A DNA stretch of 64,000 bases from Streptomyces phyllanthi (GCF_009377205.1 NZ_VJZE01000004.1:1-64000), one strand, 5' to 3'. Counted from the stretch's first letter, positions 53,985 to 62,955 are shown. Numbers and translations: made by a program. The notes: generated by a model from the letters alone, not told the origin.

Positions 53985-54845
53985 TCACTTCCCGGCCGCG
54001 TGCCCGACGACGGAGGCGACGTACTCGAAGGCCGTGGCCTCGAGGAGTTCACGCAGTTCCCTGGCGAGTTCCTGGGCGGCCTCGCCGTGCCAGCCCGTCG
54101 GCAGCAGTTGTGCCGGCAACCCCGGATCCAGGTAGGGAAAGCGCATCCACTGCTCCAGGGCCAGGGTGTGGACGGCGAAGGCGTCGCCGGGTTCGGAGAT
54201 ACCGCCCGGTTCCCTGACGGCCGTCAGCACCGGGGACCAGGAGCCCAGGTACTTGTCGTACGAGGCGGCGAGTTCTTCCAGGTTCCAGGCGCGGCGGGCG
54301 AGCTCGGCGGTGTCGCCGAGACCTTCGTGGCGGGCGGTGAAGGCGTCGACGTACTGTTCCAGCCCGAGCCTGCGCACCCATTTCAGAACAGCGGGAAGGA
54401 CACGGGCGGGAGCGATCCACAGGCCGCTGTCGAGCTGGCCCATACCGAGCCACACGAGTCGTTTGCGCAGGGTGTACCGCTTCTCCCGCTCGGCTTCGGG
54501 GACCGAGAAGGACACGATGGCCCAGCCGTCCTCCAGGCGGGCCGGCGACAGCGGGGCGTAGACGACCTCGTCGCCCTCCTCGAAGATGAGCTGCGCCTTG
54601 GCGGTCGCGGCATAGCCGCGGACCGTGCCGCGCCGCTGCGGCGCCAGCAGGTCGCGGCGGGTCATCCGGGTCACCGCCGAGCGCGTGGCCTGGGCCGGTA
54701 CTCCCAGCCGCTCCATGAGCGTGATCAGGTCGGCCACCGAGCACCAGCCCCGCACCAGCGGCGAGTAGCGCCCGTAGACGGCCAGGACCAGCAGCTGGGT
54801 GCTGTTCTTCGCCTCGTCCTGCGGTAGATCCACACCCAGCTTCAT
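53985..54845 (-). CDS. PaaX-family transcriptional regulator
   Basis: 286 residues from ATG 54845. N-terminal winged HTH region STQLLVLAVYGRYSPLVRGW, VADLITLMERLG...ATRSAVTRMTRRDLL, then a domain with GWAIVSFSVPEAEREKRYTLRKRLVWLGMG. PaaX represses phenylacetate/acyl-CoA genes and responds to a CoA thioester. Here it is divergent from an acyl-CoA dehydrogenase gene, its most likely target. Confidence 0.9.
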   Translation of the reverse strand: MKLGVDLPQDEAKNSTQLLVLAVYGRYSPLVRGWCSVADLITLMERLGVPAQATRSAVTRMTRRDLLAPQRRGTVRGYAATAKAQLIFEEGDEVVYAPLSPARLEDGWAIVSFSVPEAEREKRYTLRKRLVWLGMGQLDSGLWIAPARVLPAVLKWVRRLGLEQYVDAFTARHEGLGDTAELARRAWNLEELAASYDKYLGSWSPVLTAVREPGGISEPGDAFAVHTLALEQWMRFPYLDPGLPAQLLPTGWHGEAAQELARELRELLEATAFEYVASVVGHAAGK

Positions 54846-54883
54846 ACCTCATCTCGCTCCCCGGCTTCACACACCCCCGGTTT

Positions 54884-54921
54884 TATGTCGCACTGCTTCC
54901 GGTCGCGCGTTATCCGACATA
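54884..54921. promoter_or_regulatory. inverted repeat in PaaX/acyl-CoA dehydrogenase promoter region
   Basis: TATGTCG (54884-54890) and CGACATA (54915-54921) are exact complements, 24 bp apart, inside the 133-bp divergent region. Candidate PaaX operator. Confidence 0.45.
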
Positions 54922-54978
54922 CCCTGTGCCCGTTCCACACCGCCACGGCGGAGGTACCACCGAGGAGACACCACCCGT

Positions 54979-56127
54979 ATGAAGCGCGAGATCTACGACA
55001 CTGAGCACGAGGACTTCCGGGCCATGGTCCGGGCCTTCACCGCCAAAGAGGTCACCCCGCACCTCGCCTCCTGGGAGGCCGCCGGCCAGGTCGACCGTTC
55101 TCTGTACCGGGCCGCGGGCTCCGCCGGACTGCTCGGACTGGGCGTGGAGGAGGAGTACGGAGGAAGCGGCGTGGACGACTTCCGCTACAACGCGGTGCTC
55201 AACGAGGAGCTGTGCCGTGCGGGCGCCACCTCGGTCGCCATGAACATCAACGGCTTCACCGATCTGATCGCCCCCTACTTCCGCGAGCTCGCCACCCCTG
55301 AGCAGAAGGCTCGCTGGCTGCCGGGGCTCACCGAGGGCACCCTGGTCGCGGCCATCGCGATGACCGAGCCCGGCGCCGGCAGCGATCTGCGTGGGATACG
55401 TACGCGTGCCGAACGGACGGCGGACGGTTACCTGCTGAACGGCACGAAGACCTTCATCAGCAACGGCGTCCTCGCCGACCTCGTGATCGTCGTGGCCCGT
55501 ACGACCGCCGAGGACGGGCAGGAAGCGCTCAGCCTCCTGGTGGTGGAGCGGGGCATGCCCGGGTTCGAACGCGGCCGCAAGCTCGACAAGATCGGCCTGT
55601 CCGCCCAGGACACCGCCGAACTGTCCTTCACCGACGTCCCCGTTCCGGCCGCCAACCTGCTCGGCGAGGACGGACACGGCATGGCGTACCTGAAGCGGAA
55701 CCTCCCACAGGAGCGCGTCAGCGTCACCGTGATGGCCGCCGCCACCATGCGCCGCGTCCTGGAGGAGACCATCGCCTACACCCGGGACCGCATCGTCTTC
55801 GGACGCCCGCTCTCGTCCCTCCAGGCAACCCGCTTCACCCTGGCCGAACTGGCGACCGAGACCGAGATCGCCCAGACCTTCACGGACCGCTGCATCGGCG
55901 AACTAGCCGCCGGCCGCCTGACGGACACCGAGGCCGCCATGGCCAAATGGTGGGTGACCGAACGCCAGCAGCACCTCGTCTCCCGCTGCCTGCAACTGCA
56001 CGGCGGCTACGGCTACATGACGGAGTATCCGATCGCCAGGGACTTCGTCGACACACGCGCCACCACCCTGTTCGCCGGCGCGACAGAAGTCATGAAAGAG
56101 ATCATCGGCAAGTCGCTGCTCCGCTGA
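54979..56127 (+). CDS. acyl-CoA dehydrogenase
   Basis: 382 residues from ATG 54979 (GAGGAGAC upstream). Family motifs: AIAMTEPGAGSDLRGIRT (FAD-region), LNGTKTFISNGVLADL, DKIGLSAQDTAELSFTDVPVP, and QLHGGYGYMTEYPIARDF with a late Glu in GATEVMKEIIG. It is an FAD enzyme for alpha/beta desaturation of acyl-CoA. PaaX nearby suggests an aryl- or short-chain acyl-CoA substrate. Confidence 0.92.
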   Translation: MKREIYDTEHEDFRAMVRAFTAKEVTPHLASWEAAGQVDRSLYRAAGSAGLLGLGVEEEYGGSGVDDFRYNAVLNEELCRAGATSVAMNINGFTDLIAPYFRELATPEQKARWLPGLTEGTLVAAIAMTEPGAGSDLRGIRTRAERTADGYLLNGTKTFISNGVLADLVIVVARTTAEDGQEALSLLVVERGMPGFERGRKLDKIGLSAQDTAELSFTDVPVPAANLLGEDGHGMAYLKRNLPQERVSVTVMAAATMRRVLEETIAYTRDRIVFGRPLSSLQATRFTLAELATETEIAQTFTDRCIGELAAGRLTDTEAAMAKWWVTERQQHLVSRCLQLHGGYGYMTEYPIARDFVDTRATTLFAGATEVMKEIIGKSLLR

Positions 56128-56129
56128 CG

Positions 56130-56147
56130 GTGCGGCACAGGCCGCAC
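56130..56147 (+). terminator. hairpin after acyl-CoA dehydrogenase
   Basis: GTGCGGC-ACAG-GCCGCAC, 7-bp perfect stem, starting 3 bp after the stop. Confidence 0.6.
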
Positions 56148-56214
56148 GCCGGACCCGGCGGCCGCAGCCGCCCCTCATTTCCCCTCCCTCTCAGGCCTCT
56201 CGCCGCCACTCCTC

Positions 56215-56244
56215 TTGACACACCCTCAGAGAGGCCTCTAGCGT
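56215..56244 (+). promoter_or_regulatory. sigma-70-type promoter of GH43 gene
   Basis: TTGACA (56215-56220), 18-bp spacer, TAGCGT (56239-56244). It matches the streptomycete vegetative pattern TTGAC-N18-TAGnnT and gives a leader of about 190 nt. Confidence 0.65.
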
Positions 56245-56256
56245 CTGGCCGAATTT

Positions 56257-56283
56257 CCGAACATTGTTCTAAATCCCGAACAA
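56257..56283. promoter_or_regulatory. operator candidate: GAACA repeats just after the transcription start
   Basis: CCGAACA occurs at 56257-56263 and again at 56277-56283, exactly 20 bp apart (two helical turns). The first copy is part of an inverted repeat GAACA-T-TGTTC (56259-56269). Position just downstream of the promoter suits repression by a sugar-responsive regulator. Confidence 0.5.
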
Positions 56284-56441
56284 ACTGGGCCAATGGCCTT
56301 CCTGCGGCCAATGACCTTCCTGCGCCTCCCCCGTCGCCGACGGAACGCGACGACTTCCGAGCACACCGCACGGCACGCCACGTCTTCCCCGGCCCGTTGG
56401 CCCACCACGCGCTCCACGACACGAACAAGGATGTCCCTGTC

Positions 56442-57992
56442 ATGAGCATTCCCCCCATTTCCGCCGGCGTGGAACAGCAGCGACGCCCCGTCCGGCAGCG
56501 CCTGCGCAGGCGTTCTTCTCTCGTCCGCCGGCTGTGTGCCACGGCGACGGCGCTCACCGCCGTCATCGGCGGTGTGACGGTCGGAACGGTCGTGGCCGCG
56601 CCCGGCGCGCAGGCGGCCACGGCGACGTTCACCAACCCGCTCAACAGTTCCGGCGCGGACCCGTACATGACCTACTACAACGGCAACTACTACCAGATGA
56701 CGACGCCGTACAGCGGGCCGCTGACGATGCGGAAGGCGCCCACCATCGAGGCGCTCAAGGCAGCCTCGCCGGTGCCGGTGTTCAGCGCACACGCCGCCGG
56801 CCGTGACCGCTACGTCTGGGCACCGGAGATGCACCTGCTGGACGGCCTCAACGGCAAGCGCTGGTACATCTACTACTCCGCCGGTACGGGCGACATCGAG
56901 GACCAGCGCGTGCACGTGCTGGAGAGCGCCGGAACCGACCCGCTCGGCCCGTACACGTACAAGGGCATGATCTTCGGTGCGAACGACTGGTGGGGCATCG
57001 ACGGCAGCGTGGTCACCATCAACGGCCGGCTGTACTTCACCTGGTCGGGGGTGCCGACACCACAGTGGGCCGGATCCGACCCGAGCATCTACATCGTCGC
57101 GTTGAGCAATCCGTGGACCGTCACCGGATCCCGTACGCAGATCTCCACCCCGACCCATTCCTGGGAGAAGCAGGGCACCCCGATGAACGAGGGCCCGGTC
57201 GCGTTGCAGCACGACGGGAAGACGTTCATCGCGTATTCGGCGAGCGCCTGCCAGGGCCCCGACTACAAGCTGGGCCTGCTCACCCACACCGGCGGCGACC
57301 CGTTGAACGCGAGTTCCTGGGTCAAGAGCACCGAGCCGGCCTTCCAGCGCAATGACGCCGGCAGCGTGTACGGTCCGGGCCACAACGGCTTCTTCCGTTC
57401 CCCGGACGGCACCGAGGACTGGATCGTCTACCACGCCAACTCCTCGTCCTCCCAGGGCTGCGGCACCACCCGTACGACCCGGATCCAGAAGATCACCTGG
57501 AACGCGGACGGATCTCCGAACCTCGGCGTCCCGGTGGCCACGGGCACCGCGCTGACCGTGCCCTCCGGCGAACCCGCGGTGACGTACTACCGGCTGACCA
57601 ACCGCAACAGCGGCAAGGTCATGGACGTCCAGGCACCCAACACCGACAACGCGGTGAAGATCGGCCAGTACACCTGGAACGGCAAGCCCTGGCAGCAGTG
57701 GCGCTTCGTCGACCTGGGCAACGGCTACTTCCAGATCGAGAGCCTCAACAGCGGCAAGTGCCTGGACGTGAACAACGTGTCCACCGCCGACGGCGCCGGC
57801 ATCATCCAGTGGCCCTGCCACTCCGGCACGAACCAGCAGTTCCAGTGGGTCGCCACCGACGGATACCACCAGCTCAGGGCCCGCCACAGCGGCAAGTGCG
57901 TCAACGTCGTGGGCGCCTCGACCGCGGACCTCGCCCTGCTCGAACAACGAACCTGCGGCACAACCGCCGGCTTCCACTGGTCACGTACGTGA
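56442..57992 (+). CDS. secreted GH43 arabinan/xylan-active enzyme with CBM13 (ricin-B) domain
   Basis: 516 residues from ATG 56442. Twin-arginine-containing signal region (RRSSLVRRLCATATALTAVI) ends near AQA at about residue 65. Five-bladed GH43 features: SSGADPYMTYYNGNYYQMT (catalytic Asp), YVWAPEMHLLDG, GIDGSVVTINGRLYFTWSG and MNEGPVALQHDGKTFIAYSAS (acid Glu). The C-terminal CBM13 repeats (residues about 385-516) carry QxW motifs QQWRFVDLG and QQFQWVATD. Probably cleaves arabinofuranosyl residues from plant polysaccharide. An arabinose-type regulator would fit the operator found. Confidence 0.88.
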   Translation: MSIPPISAGVEQQRRPVRQRLRRRSSLVRRLCATATALTAVIGGVTVGTVVAAPGAQAATATFTNPLNSSGADPYMTYYNGNYYQMTTPYSGPLTMRKAPTIEALKAASPVPVFSAHAAGRDRYVWAPEMHLLDGLNGKRWYIYYSAGTGDIEDQRVHVLESAGTDPLGPYTYKGMIFGANDWWGIDGSVVTINGRLYFTWSGVPTPQWAGSDPSIYIVALSNPWTVTGSRTQISTPTHSWEKQGTPMNEGPVALQHDGKTFIAYSASACQGPDYKLGLLTHTGGDPLNASSWVKSTEPAFQRNDAGSVYGPGHNGFFRSPDGTEDWIVYHANSSSSQGCGTTRTTRIQKITWNADGSPNLGVPVATGTALTVPSGEPAVTYYRLTNRNSGKVMDVQAPNTDNAVKIGQYTWNGKPWQQWRFVDLGNGYFQIESLNSGKCLDVNNVSTADGAGIIQWPCHSGTNQQFQWVATDGYHQLRARHSGKCVNVVGASTADLALLEQRTCGTTAGFHWSRT

Positions 57993-58057
57993 AGGCACCC
58001 CTGACCCTGCTCCCTCCTGATCGAGGCACCGCACCCGTAGAAAGACAGGGAATACAC

Positions 58058-59488
58058 ATGTCCGCGTTTCTCTCGCGGCTGGTGGCGATACTGGCCGCCG
58101 CCTGCCTGCTCTTCACCTCCCAAGCGCTGACCACACCTCAGCGGGCCGCCGCCGCCGACCCCGGCTACCTGATGGCGCACTTCACCGGGGAGGGGTCGAC
58201 CAACCAGCAGATCTACCTCTCCCACAGCACGGACGGCCTGCACTGGAACGACCTCAACGGCGGAGGCATGGTCCTGCGCTCGACGGTCGGCACGCGGGGG
58301 GTGCGCGACCCCGCCCTGGTCCGCTCGCCGGGCGGTGACCGGTACTGGATCATCGCGACCGACCTGTGCATCAGTTGCGGACAGTCGTGGGACGACGCCA
58401 TCAACAACGGCAGCCGCAACCTCGTGATCTGGGAGTCCAGGGACCTGGTCACCTGGTCCGAGCCGTGGCTGCTCAACGTCGCCGGCGCGATCCCCGACGG
58501 GCGCAACGCGTGGGCGCCCGAGGCCATCTGGAACCCGGAGACCAATGACTACGTCCTGTACTGGGCGACGAACGCGACGCTGGGCGGCGTGACGAAGCAC
58601 CGCATCCACTACGCCCGCACCACGGACTTCCGTACCGTCACCACCCCACAGGTCTACATCGACCGCCCCGGTACCCAGGGCATCATCGACACCCAGATCG
58701 TGGAGGTGCCGTCAGGCGTCGGCGACTACCGCTATGTACGGGCCTCCGGCGACGGGCAGATCACGCTCGAAGGCAGCAACTCGATCCTCGGGACCTGGAC
58801 GAACCTCGGCAACCTCTCCGGCATCGGTCTGACCGGTTCCCAGGTCGAAGGTCCGATGTGGATGAAGTTCAGAGATCGCAACGAGTGGGCCCTGTACCTC
58901 GACCAGTACGCCTCGGGACGGGGCTACATGCCGGTCACGACGACCAACCCGTCCGGTTCGGGCACCTACCGGCTTCCGGCGTCGGGGAGCTACACCATGG
59001 GCGGCACGAAAAAGCGCCACGGCTCGATCCTGAACCTGACGGCGGCCGAGGAGAGCCGCGTACTCGCACGCTGGCCCAACACCGCGATCAACCGGCTCCA
59101 GTCATTCAACTTCCAGGACCGGTACGTGCGACACGCCAACTTCAACGTGCGCATCGACCAGAACATCACCAACGCGGACGCCCAGTTCCGGCTGCGGACC
59201 GGCCTGGCGGGCTCGGGCACCGTCTCCTTCGAGTCGGTGAACTTCCCCGGATACTTCCTGCGGCACGCCGGGTTCGACTTCCAGCTGGCCTACAACGACG
59301 GCACCACCCAGTTCGCCCAGGACGCCACCTTCCGCCAGGTCGCCGGGCTGGCCGACTCGAGCTGGTCGTCGTTCCAGTCGTACAACTACCCCGACCGGTA
59401 CATCCGCCACTACGGGTTCCAGCTGCGGCTCGACCCGATCACCACCGCGACGGGACGCGGTGACGCCACCTTCCGTGTGACGAGCTGA
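58058..59488 (+). CDS. secreted GH43-fold protein with AbfB (CBM42) domain
   Basis: 476 residues from ATG 58058 (ACAGGGAATA upstream). Signal peptide to about residue 33 (AILAAACLLFTSQAL). N-terminal five-bladed propeller: GYLMAHFTGEG, GVRDPALVRSPGGDRYWII, WAPEAIWNPETNDYVLYWAT, IDTQIVEVPSGVGDYRY. The C-terminal AbfB repeats, RLQSFNFQDRYVRHANFNVR and SFQSYNYPDRYIRHYGFQLR, bind arabinose side chains. It lies 65 bp after the preceding GH43 gene and is likely co-transcribed with it. Confidence 0.87.
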   Translation: MSAFLSRLVAILAAACLLFTSQALTTPQRAAAADPGYLMAHFTGEGSTNQQIYLSHSTDGLHWNDLNGGGMVLRSTVGTRGVRDPALVRSPGGDRYWIIATDLCISCGQSWDDAINNGSRNLVIWESRDLVTWSEPWLLNVAGAIPDGRNAWAPEAIWNPETNDYVLYWATNATLGGVTKHRIHYARTTDFRTVTTPQVYIDRPGTQGIIDTQIVEVPSGVGDYRYVRASGDGQITLEGSNSILGTWTNLGNLSGIGLTGSQVEGPMWMKFRDRNEWALYLDQYASGRGYMPVTTTNPSGSGTYRLPASGSYTMGGTKKRHGSILNLTAAEESRVLARWPNTAINRLQSFNFQDRYVRHANFNVRIDQNITNADAQFRLRTGLAGSGTVSFESVNFPGYFLRHAGFDFQLAYNDGTTQFAQDATFRQVAGLADSSWSSFQSYNYPDRYIRHYGFQLRLDPITTATGRGDATFRVTS

Positions 59489-59505
59489 CCCGCGCCGATC
59501 CCACT

Positions 59506-59534
59506 CGGTGACGGCCCGGGGCGGGCCGTCACCG
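59506..59534. terminator. 13-bp stem terminator after the GH43 pair
   Basis: CGGTGACGGCCCG (59506-59518) pairs with CGGGCCGTCACCG (59522-59534), 3-nt loop. It overlaps the last codons of the minus-strand HupE-like relic, so it serves both strands. Confidence 0.85.
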
Positions 59535-60515
59535 GGCTCGGAGCACGCCGTGACCGTCGGACGGAGCCCGCGGTGCGGTGCGTCGGGCGACGACGGCCAG
59601 CGCCGCGACCGTCGCGGCGACGAGAACCGGGTGCCCGACCAGCCACGTCTGGATGCCCTCGAAGGGGTCGGACGACGTCAGGGTGGCGCGTTCGAGCATC
59701 CACGAGATCGAGAACACGAGTCCGACCAGTGCCACGCCGATGCGGAACGCGGGGTAGACGGCGGTGCGGGACAGGACGATCAGCGACGGCATCATCAGCA
59801 CGACCACCAGCAGCTGGGTCAGCTCGATGCCCAGGTTGAAGCCCAGCAGCGTGGTCACGAGCGATCCCCGGTCGAGACCCAGGCCGCCGATGAGCGAGGC
59901 GAACGCCAACCCGTGCACGAGCGCCCGCGATGAGCACCTCGCCACGAGCCACCAGCGGCCGGACGGCATGGACCGCGGAGACCGCGATCGAGAACGCGAT
60001 CAGTGTCTCGACCGGCCGGGACGGCCACTCGATCACCCCCGCGGCCGCCAGTGCGAGGGTGAGCAAGTGGCCGACGGCGAACGCGGTGACGACATGCACG
60101 ACACGGCCGACGGCGCGCCGGGCCGACGGGGCGGTGCGCCATCGGCCCCCGGTGGCCACCAGCGGGGCCGGGATGAGCAGCATGAGCAGGAACAACAGGT
60201 GATCGGTGCCCTCGCCGACGTGCTCGATGCCCAGGCCCGCCGTGGTGGCGAAGCCCCGCAGCCACGAGCCCTCGCCCGCCGGGACCTCGAGGCTCTTGGT
60301 CGTGTGGTCGAAGATCCCGAGGGTCTGGGCGTCGTCGGTCTTGAGGATGCCGCGGTCGAAGTCGTGGCGGACGGTCGCGATGATCCGGTGGGTCAGCAAC
60401 TCCTCGACGATGACGTCGTAGCGCAGCCGGAAGTTGGTGACCTGGCCGTCGGGCGGACGGATTGCGAGCGGGTGGACGAGGTGCGGCGTCGCGTCGATCG
60501 TGCGGACCGACGACG
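59529..60515 (-). pseudogene. truncated, frameshifted HupE/UreJ-family membrane protein
   Basis: The upstream part reads [20 protein letters not shown]...[12 protein letters not shown] and GLGIEHVGEGTDHLLFLLML, the HupE/UreJ_2 pattern with HxxEGxDH. The downstream part reads RALVHGLAFASLIGGLGLDR in another frame. One extra base near 59930 (ATC-G-CGG) joins them. The N-terminal 150 or so residues are absent: at about 60505 the homology ends and sequence of a histidine kinase on the other strand begins. Non-functional unless the frameshift is a sequencing error and a new start is used. Confidence 0.72.
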
Positions 60516-61153
60516 ACGTCGAGGGCGAGACGCGTGAACTCGGTCTCCTCGTCGACGAACTCGTCGAGCTCGCCCTGTCCCGCAGCCGCGACGAAGCCGA
60601 GGAACCCGTGGAACTGGCCGCGGTGGCCCGGCGCGCCGCACAGCGCGTGTACCGGCGCACGGGCCGACTCGTCCTGTTCGACGCGGACGACTGTGTGGTG
60701 CTCGGCCGCCGTCAGGGACTCGAACGCGCGGTGGGCAACCTGCTGGAGAACGCAGCCAAGTTCGACGCCGGCAGTGACGAGCCGATCGAGGTGCACATCC
60801 ATCAGGGCGTGATCACCGTCTGCGATCGTGGGCCGGGCATCCGCCCCGACGACGCGGAGCGCGTCTTCGACCGCTTCTACCGTGCCGACACCGCCCGCGG
60901 GCTGCCTGGCTCCGGACTCGGCCTGGCCATCGTCCGTGATATCGCGGAGGCCCACGGCGGCACCGTCTTCGCGAGCACCCGGCCCGACGGCGGGGCATCG
61001 GTCGGGTTCACCGTGGACCCCTCCCGGCTCCTGCCGGACCCGGAACCGGCGCTCGCCGAGTCGCGTGACGAGCGGCTGTCACCCGAGCGCCCTGCCGAAC
61101 GGCGCCCGGATGAGAGCCGCGACGCGCACCCGTACCGGCCCGGACGAGCCTGA
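60505..61153 (+). pseudogene. truncated sensor histidine kinase (ATPase half only)
   Basis: About 215 residues remain: [20 protein letters not shown], then N-box [10 protein letters not shown]1 DRGPGI, F-box VFDRFYRAD and G2 GSGLGLAIV, ending at TGA 61151-61153. The sensor, HAMP and HisKA phosphoacceptor segments are missing because the frame begins at the junction with the HupE-like relic. No response-regulator gene is adjacent. Confidence 0.72.
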
Positions 61154-61353
61154 CGTCATCGCGCTCTCCACTGTCTTCGACCATCGCGGCAACGGCACAG
61201 CCCGGCTGGCGCGCCCAGTGGCGGCGGCCGTGCGGCGTTCACCACCATGGGAGGCCCCTTGGCCGGACGGATGCGCTGCGGCGCGCGTGGCCGACCACGC
61301 AGGGAGACACGCCGGCGCAGATGGGCTGGTTGCCCGCAGCCGGCGCCGGGGCG
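61154..61353. other. 200-bp intergenic region
   Basis: No gene or strong hairpin seen between the kinase relic and the copper-related gene. Confidence 0.4.
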
Positions 61354-62316
61354 TCAGCCGTGCCCGTGCTCCGCCGAGCCGCTGTCCTCCGTGTGCTCGT
61401 CCTCCTCGGCGGCCGTGTCGCCGCCCATGCCCGCCTGGACGGTGAAGCTCGCGGTGCGCACTTCGCCGTCGTGCTTGAAGTCGAGGAAGAGACGGTAGGC
61501 GTTGGCGCTGGGGGCAGTGGCGGTGAAGGAGACGGTGGGCCCGGGCTTCGTGCTGGTGTCGCCGGCTTCGCTGTTGGGGTGGACGTGCAGGTAGGCCAGG
61601 TCTCCGGCGCGCAGTGCGACCAGGTGCCCGTACGCGCCGAGGTAGGGCTGCAGGTCGGTCACCGGCTTGCCGTCCTCGCGGACCTCGAAGGTCAGGTCGC
61701 GGGCGGAGCCGGTGTCGAGGTTCCCACGCAGGGTGACCGTGTAGCCGTCGACCTCGCTGGTGCTCACCTGCTGGGGCAGCTCCTGCGGCTCGTATGGCCC
61801 CGCGACCGCCAAGTCGGTGCCCAGGGTGAGGCTTTCACCGTCCTCGGCGGCCGGGGCGAAGTCCGCGAGGAGGCGGTAGTCGCCGGCCGTGGGCAGGTTC
61901 ACGGGCATGCGCCACGTGCCATCGGCGGAGCGCGTGGGGTGCAGGTGGCGGTAGACGGTCAGGTCGCGGGAAGCCAGGATCAGGTGGAGCTCCTTCTCCT
62001 GCTCCACCTCGTAGTCGGTGACCGGTCGCCCCTGCGCGTCGAGGATGGCGAACCGGATCTCGGTGCTGCGGCCGCGCTCGATCCGCGGGGTCTCCAGGTC
62101 GATCGAGTAGCCGTGGGCCGAAACCTGCAGTCCCCCGGGTACTTCCGCGGCATCGTCCGCGCCGCCGGCCTCCCCCACCTCGACCTCACGGCTGGTTCGT
62201 GTACCCGGTTTGGTATCCGCGTCGTCGGATCCGGCGAGGCTGCCCACACCGTACGCCGCGCCGAACACGACGGCGAGTGCCGCGGCGAAGCCGGTGATCT
62301 TCGGCCAGGTCTTCAT
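61354..62316 (-). CDS. CsoR-controlled membrane-anchored metal-related protein
   Basis: 320 residues from ATG 62316 (GGGAGA upstream). One N-terminal helix (ITGFAAALAVVFGAAYGVGS) should anchor it outside the membrane. Two similar Ig-like beta domains each carry a HxH pair: TVYRHLHPT and LAYLHVHPN. The tail is rich in Asp/Glu/His (EEDEHTEDSGSAEHGHG). Such proteins are commonly found beside copper-resistance genes. The three CsoR-type palindromes upstream support induction by Cu(I). Copper binding by the HxH and tail is inferred. Confidence 0.8.
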   Translation of the reverse strand: MKTWPKITGFAAALAVVFGAAYGVGSLAGSDDADTKPGTRTSREVEVGEAGGADDAAEVPGGLQVSAHGYSIDLETPRIERGRSTEIRFAILDAQGRPVTDYEVEQEKELHLILASRDLTVYRHLHPTRSADGTWRMPVNLPTAGDYRLLADFAPAAEDGESLTLGTDLAVAGPYEPQELPQQVSTSEVDGYTVTLRGNLDTGSARDLTFEVREDGKPVTDLQPYLGAYGHLVALRAGDLAYLHVHPNSEAGDTSTKPGPTVSFTATAPSANAYRLFLDFKHDGEVRTASFTVQAGMGGDTAAEEDEHTEDSGSAEHGHG

Positions 62317-62363
62317 CAAGGTCTCCCGGGAAGGGCCGACAGAGGGAACGTCACCCGAGGAAA

Positions 62364-62391
62364 GATATACCCCCGCGGGGTATCCGGCAAC
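62364..62391 (-). promoter_or_regulatory. promoter of the copper-related gene
   Basis: On the minus strand GTTGCC (62391-62386) and TATATC (62369-62364) are 16 bp apart, and the CsoR palindrome lies between them. This is the arrangement expected for CsoR repression. Confidence 0.6.
62367..62383. promoter_or_regulatory. CsoR operator 1
   Basis: ATACCCCCGCGGGGTAT, near-perfect palindrome of the CsoR consensus TACCC-N-GGGTA type. Confidence 0.8.
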
Positions 62392-62403
62392 CGACTTGGT
62401 GAG

Positions 62404-62418
62404 TACCACCGGGAGGTA
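62404..62418. promoter_or_regulatory. CsoR-like site 2 (degenerate)
   Basis: TACCACCGGGAGGTA keeps both TACC/GGTA ends, with mismatches in the arms, between the two better copies. Confidence 0.45.
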
Positions 62419-62425
62419 TGCCATC

Positions 62426-62440
62426 TACCCCCGGGGGGTA
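62426..62440. promoter_or_regulatory. CsoR operator 3
   Basis: TACCCCCGGGGGGTA, followed by TATGG. A strong CsoR-type palindrome about 58 bp from operator 1. Confidence 0.75.
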
Positions 62441-62553
62441 TATGGTCGACCCCCAGGTCCTGCGGCTGAGTTGCGGGCGGGCAGCACGGCCGCGCGCCCG
62501 CAACAGCGGCCGGACGTTCGAAAGCCGGGGGGTGAGCGCGCCGAGCCCGGCGG

Positions 62554-62597
62554 TCGCTCCTCCAACCTGAATCAGTCGCTCCTCCAACCTGAATCAG
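62554..62597 (+). repeat. 22-bp tandem duplication
   Basis: TCGCTCCTCCAACCTGAATCAG occurs twice head-to-tail without mismatch (62554-62575, 62576-62597), next to the GDSL relic. Confidence 0.9.
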
Positions 62598-62614
62598 GGG
62601 AATCGAGGGATCAC

Positions 62615-62749
62615 CGCATCCTGCCCGCCCACGCCCCGGGCGACCATCTGCACTTCAACGACGAGGGGCTGAAGGCGATGGCCGACGCGATCGACCTGAA
62701 CGACCAACGTTTCACCGGCGGACGGGGCGCCGGACACAACGCCGCCTGA
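62615..62749 (+). pseudogene. C-terminal relic of a GDSL/SGNH hydrolase
   Basis: Reads RILPAHAPGDHLHFNDEGLK followed by AMADAIDL up to a stop at 62747-62749. The GDHLHFNDEG segment is the Asp-His block of SGNH hydrolases (catalytic D-x-x-H). The N-terminal Gly-Asp-Ser block is missing, so only about 40 residues remain. Confidence 0.65.
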
Positions 62750-62955
62750 CCCTCTCCCCTGGATGACCGCCGCCTGGCGGACCAGGGCTACGTACGACGC
62801 GGCATCTCCGACGGGTTGTGATCGCGACCCGGTCGGTGGCGTAGGCGGCGCGCCGTCCTGTGCTCACACCGGACGGCGCACAGCTCAAGGCGGCTGAGGC
62901 TGGTTCCTTCCTGATGGTTCCTCGACGCGGCCCCTTGTTCGAGGCCACCCCGGCG

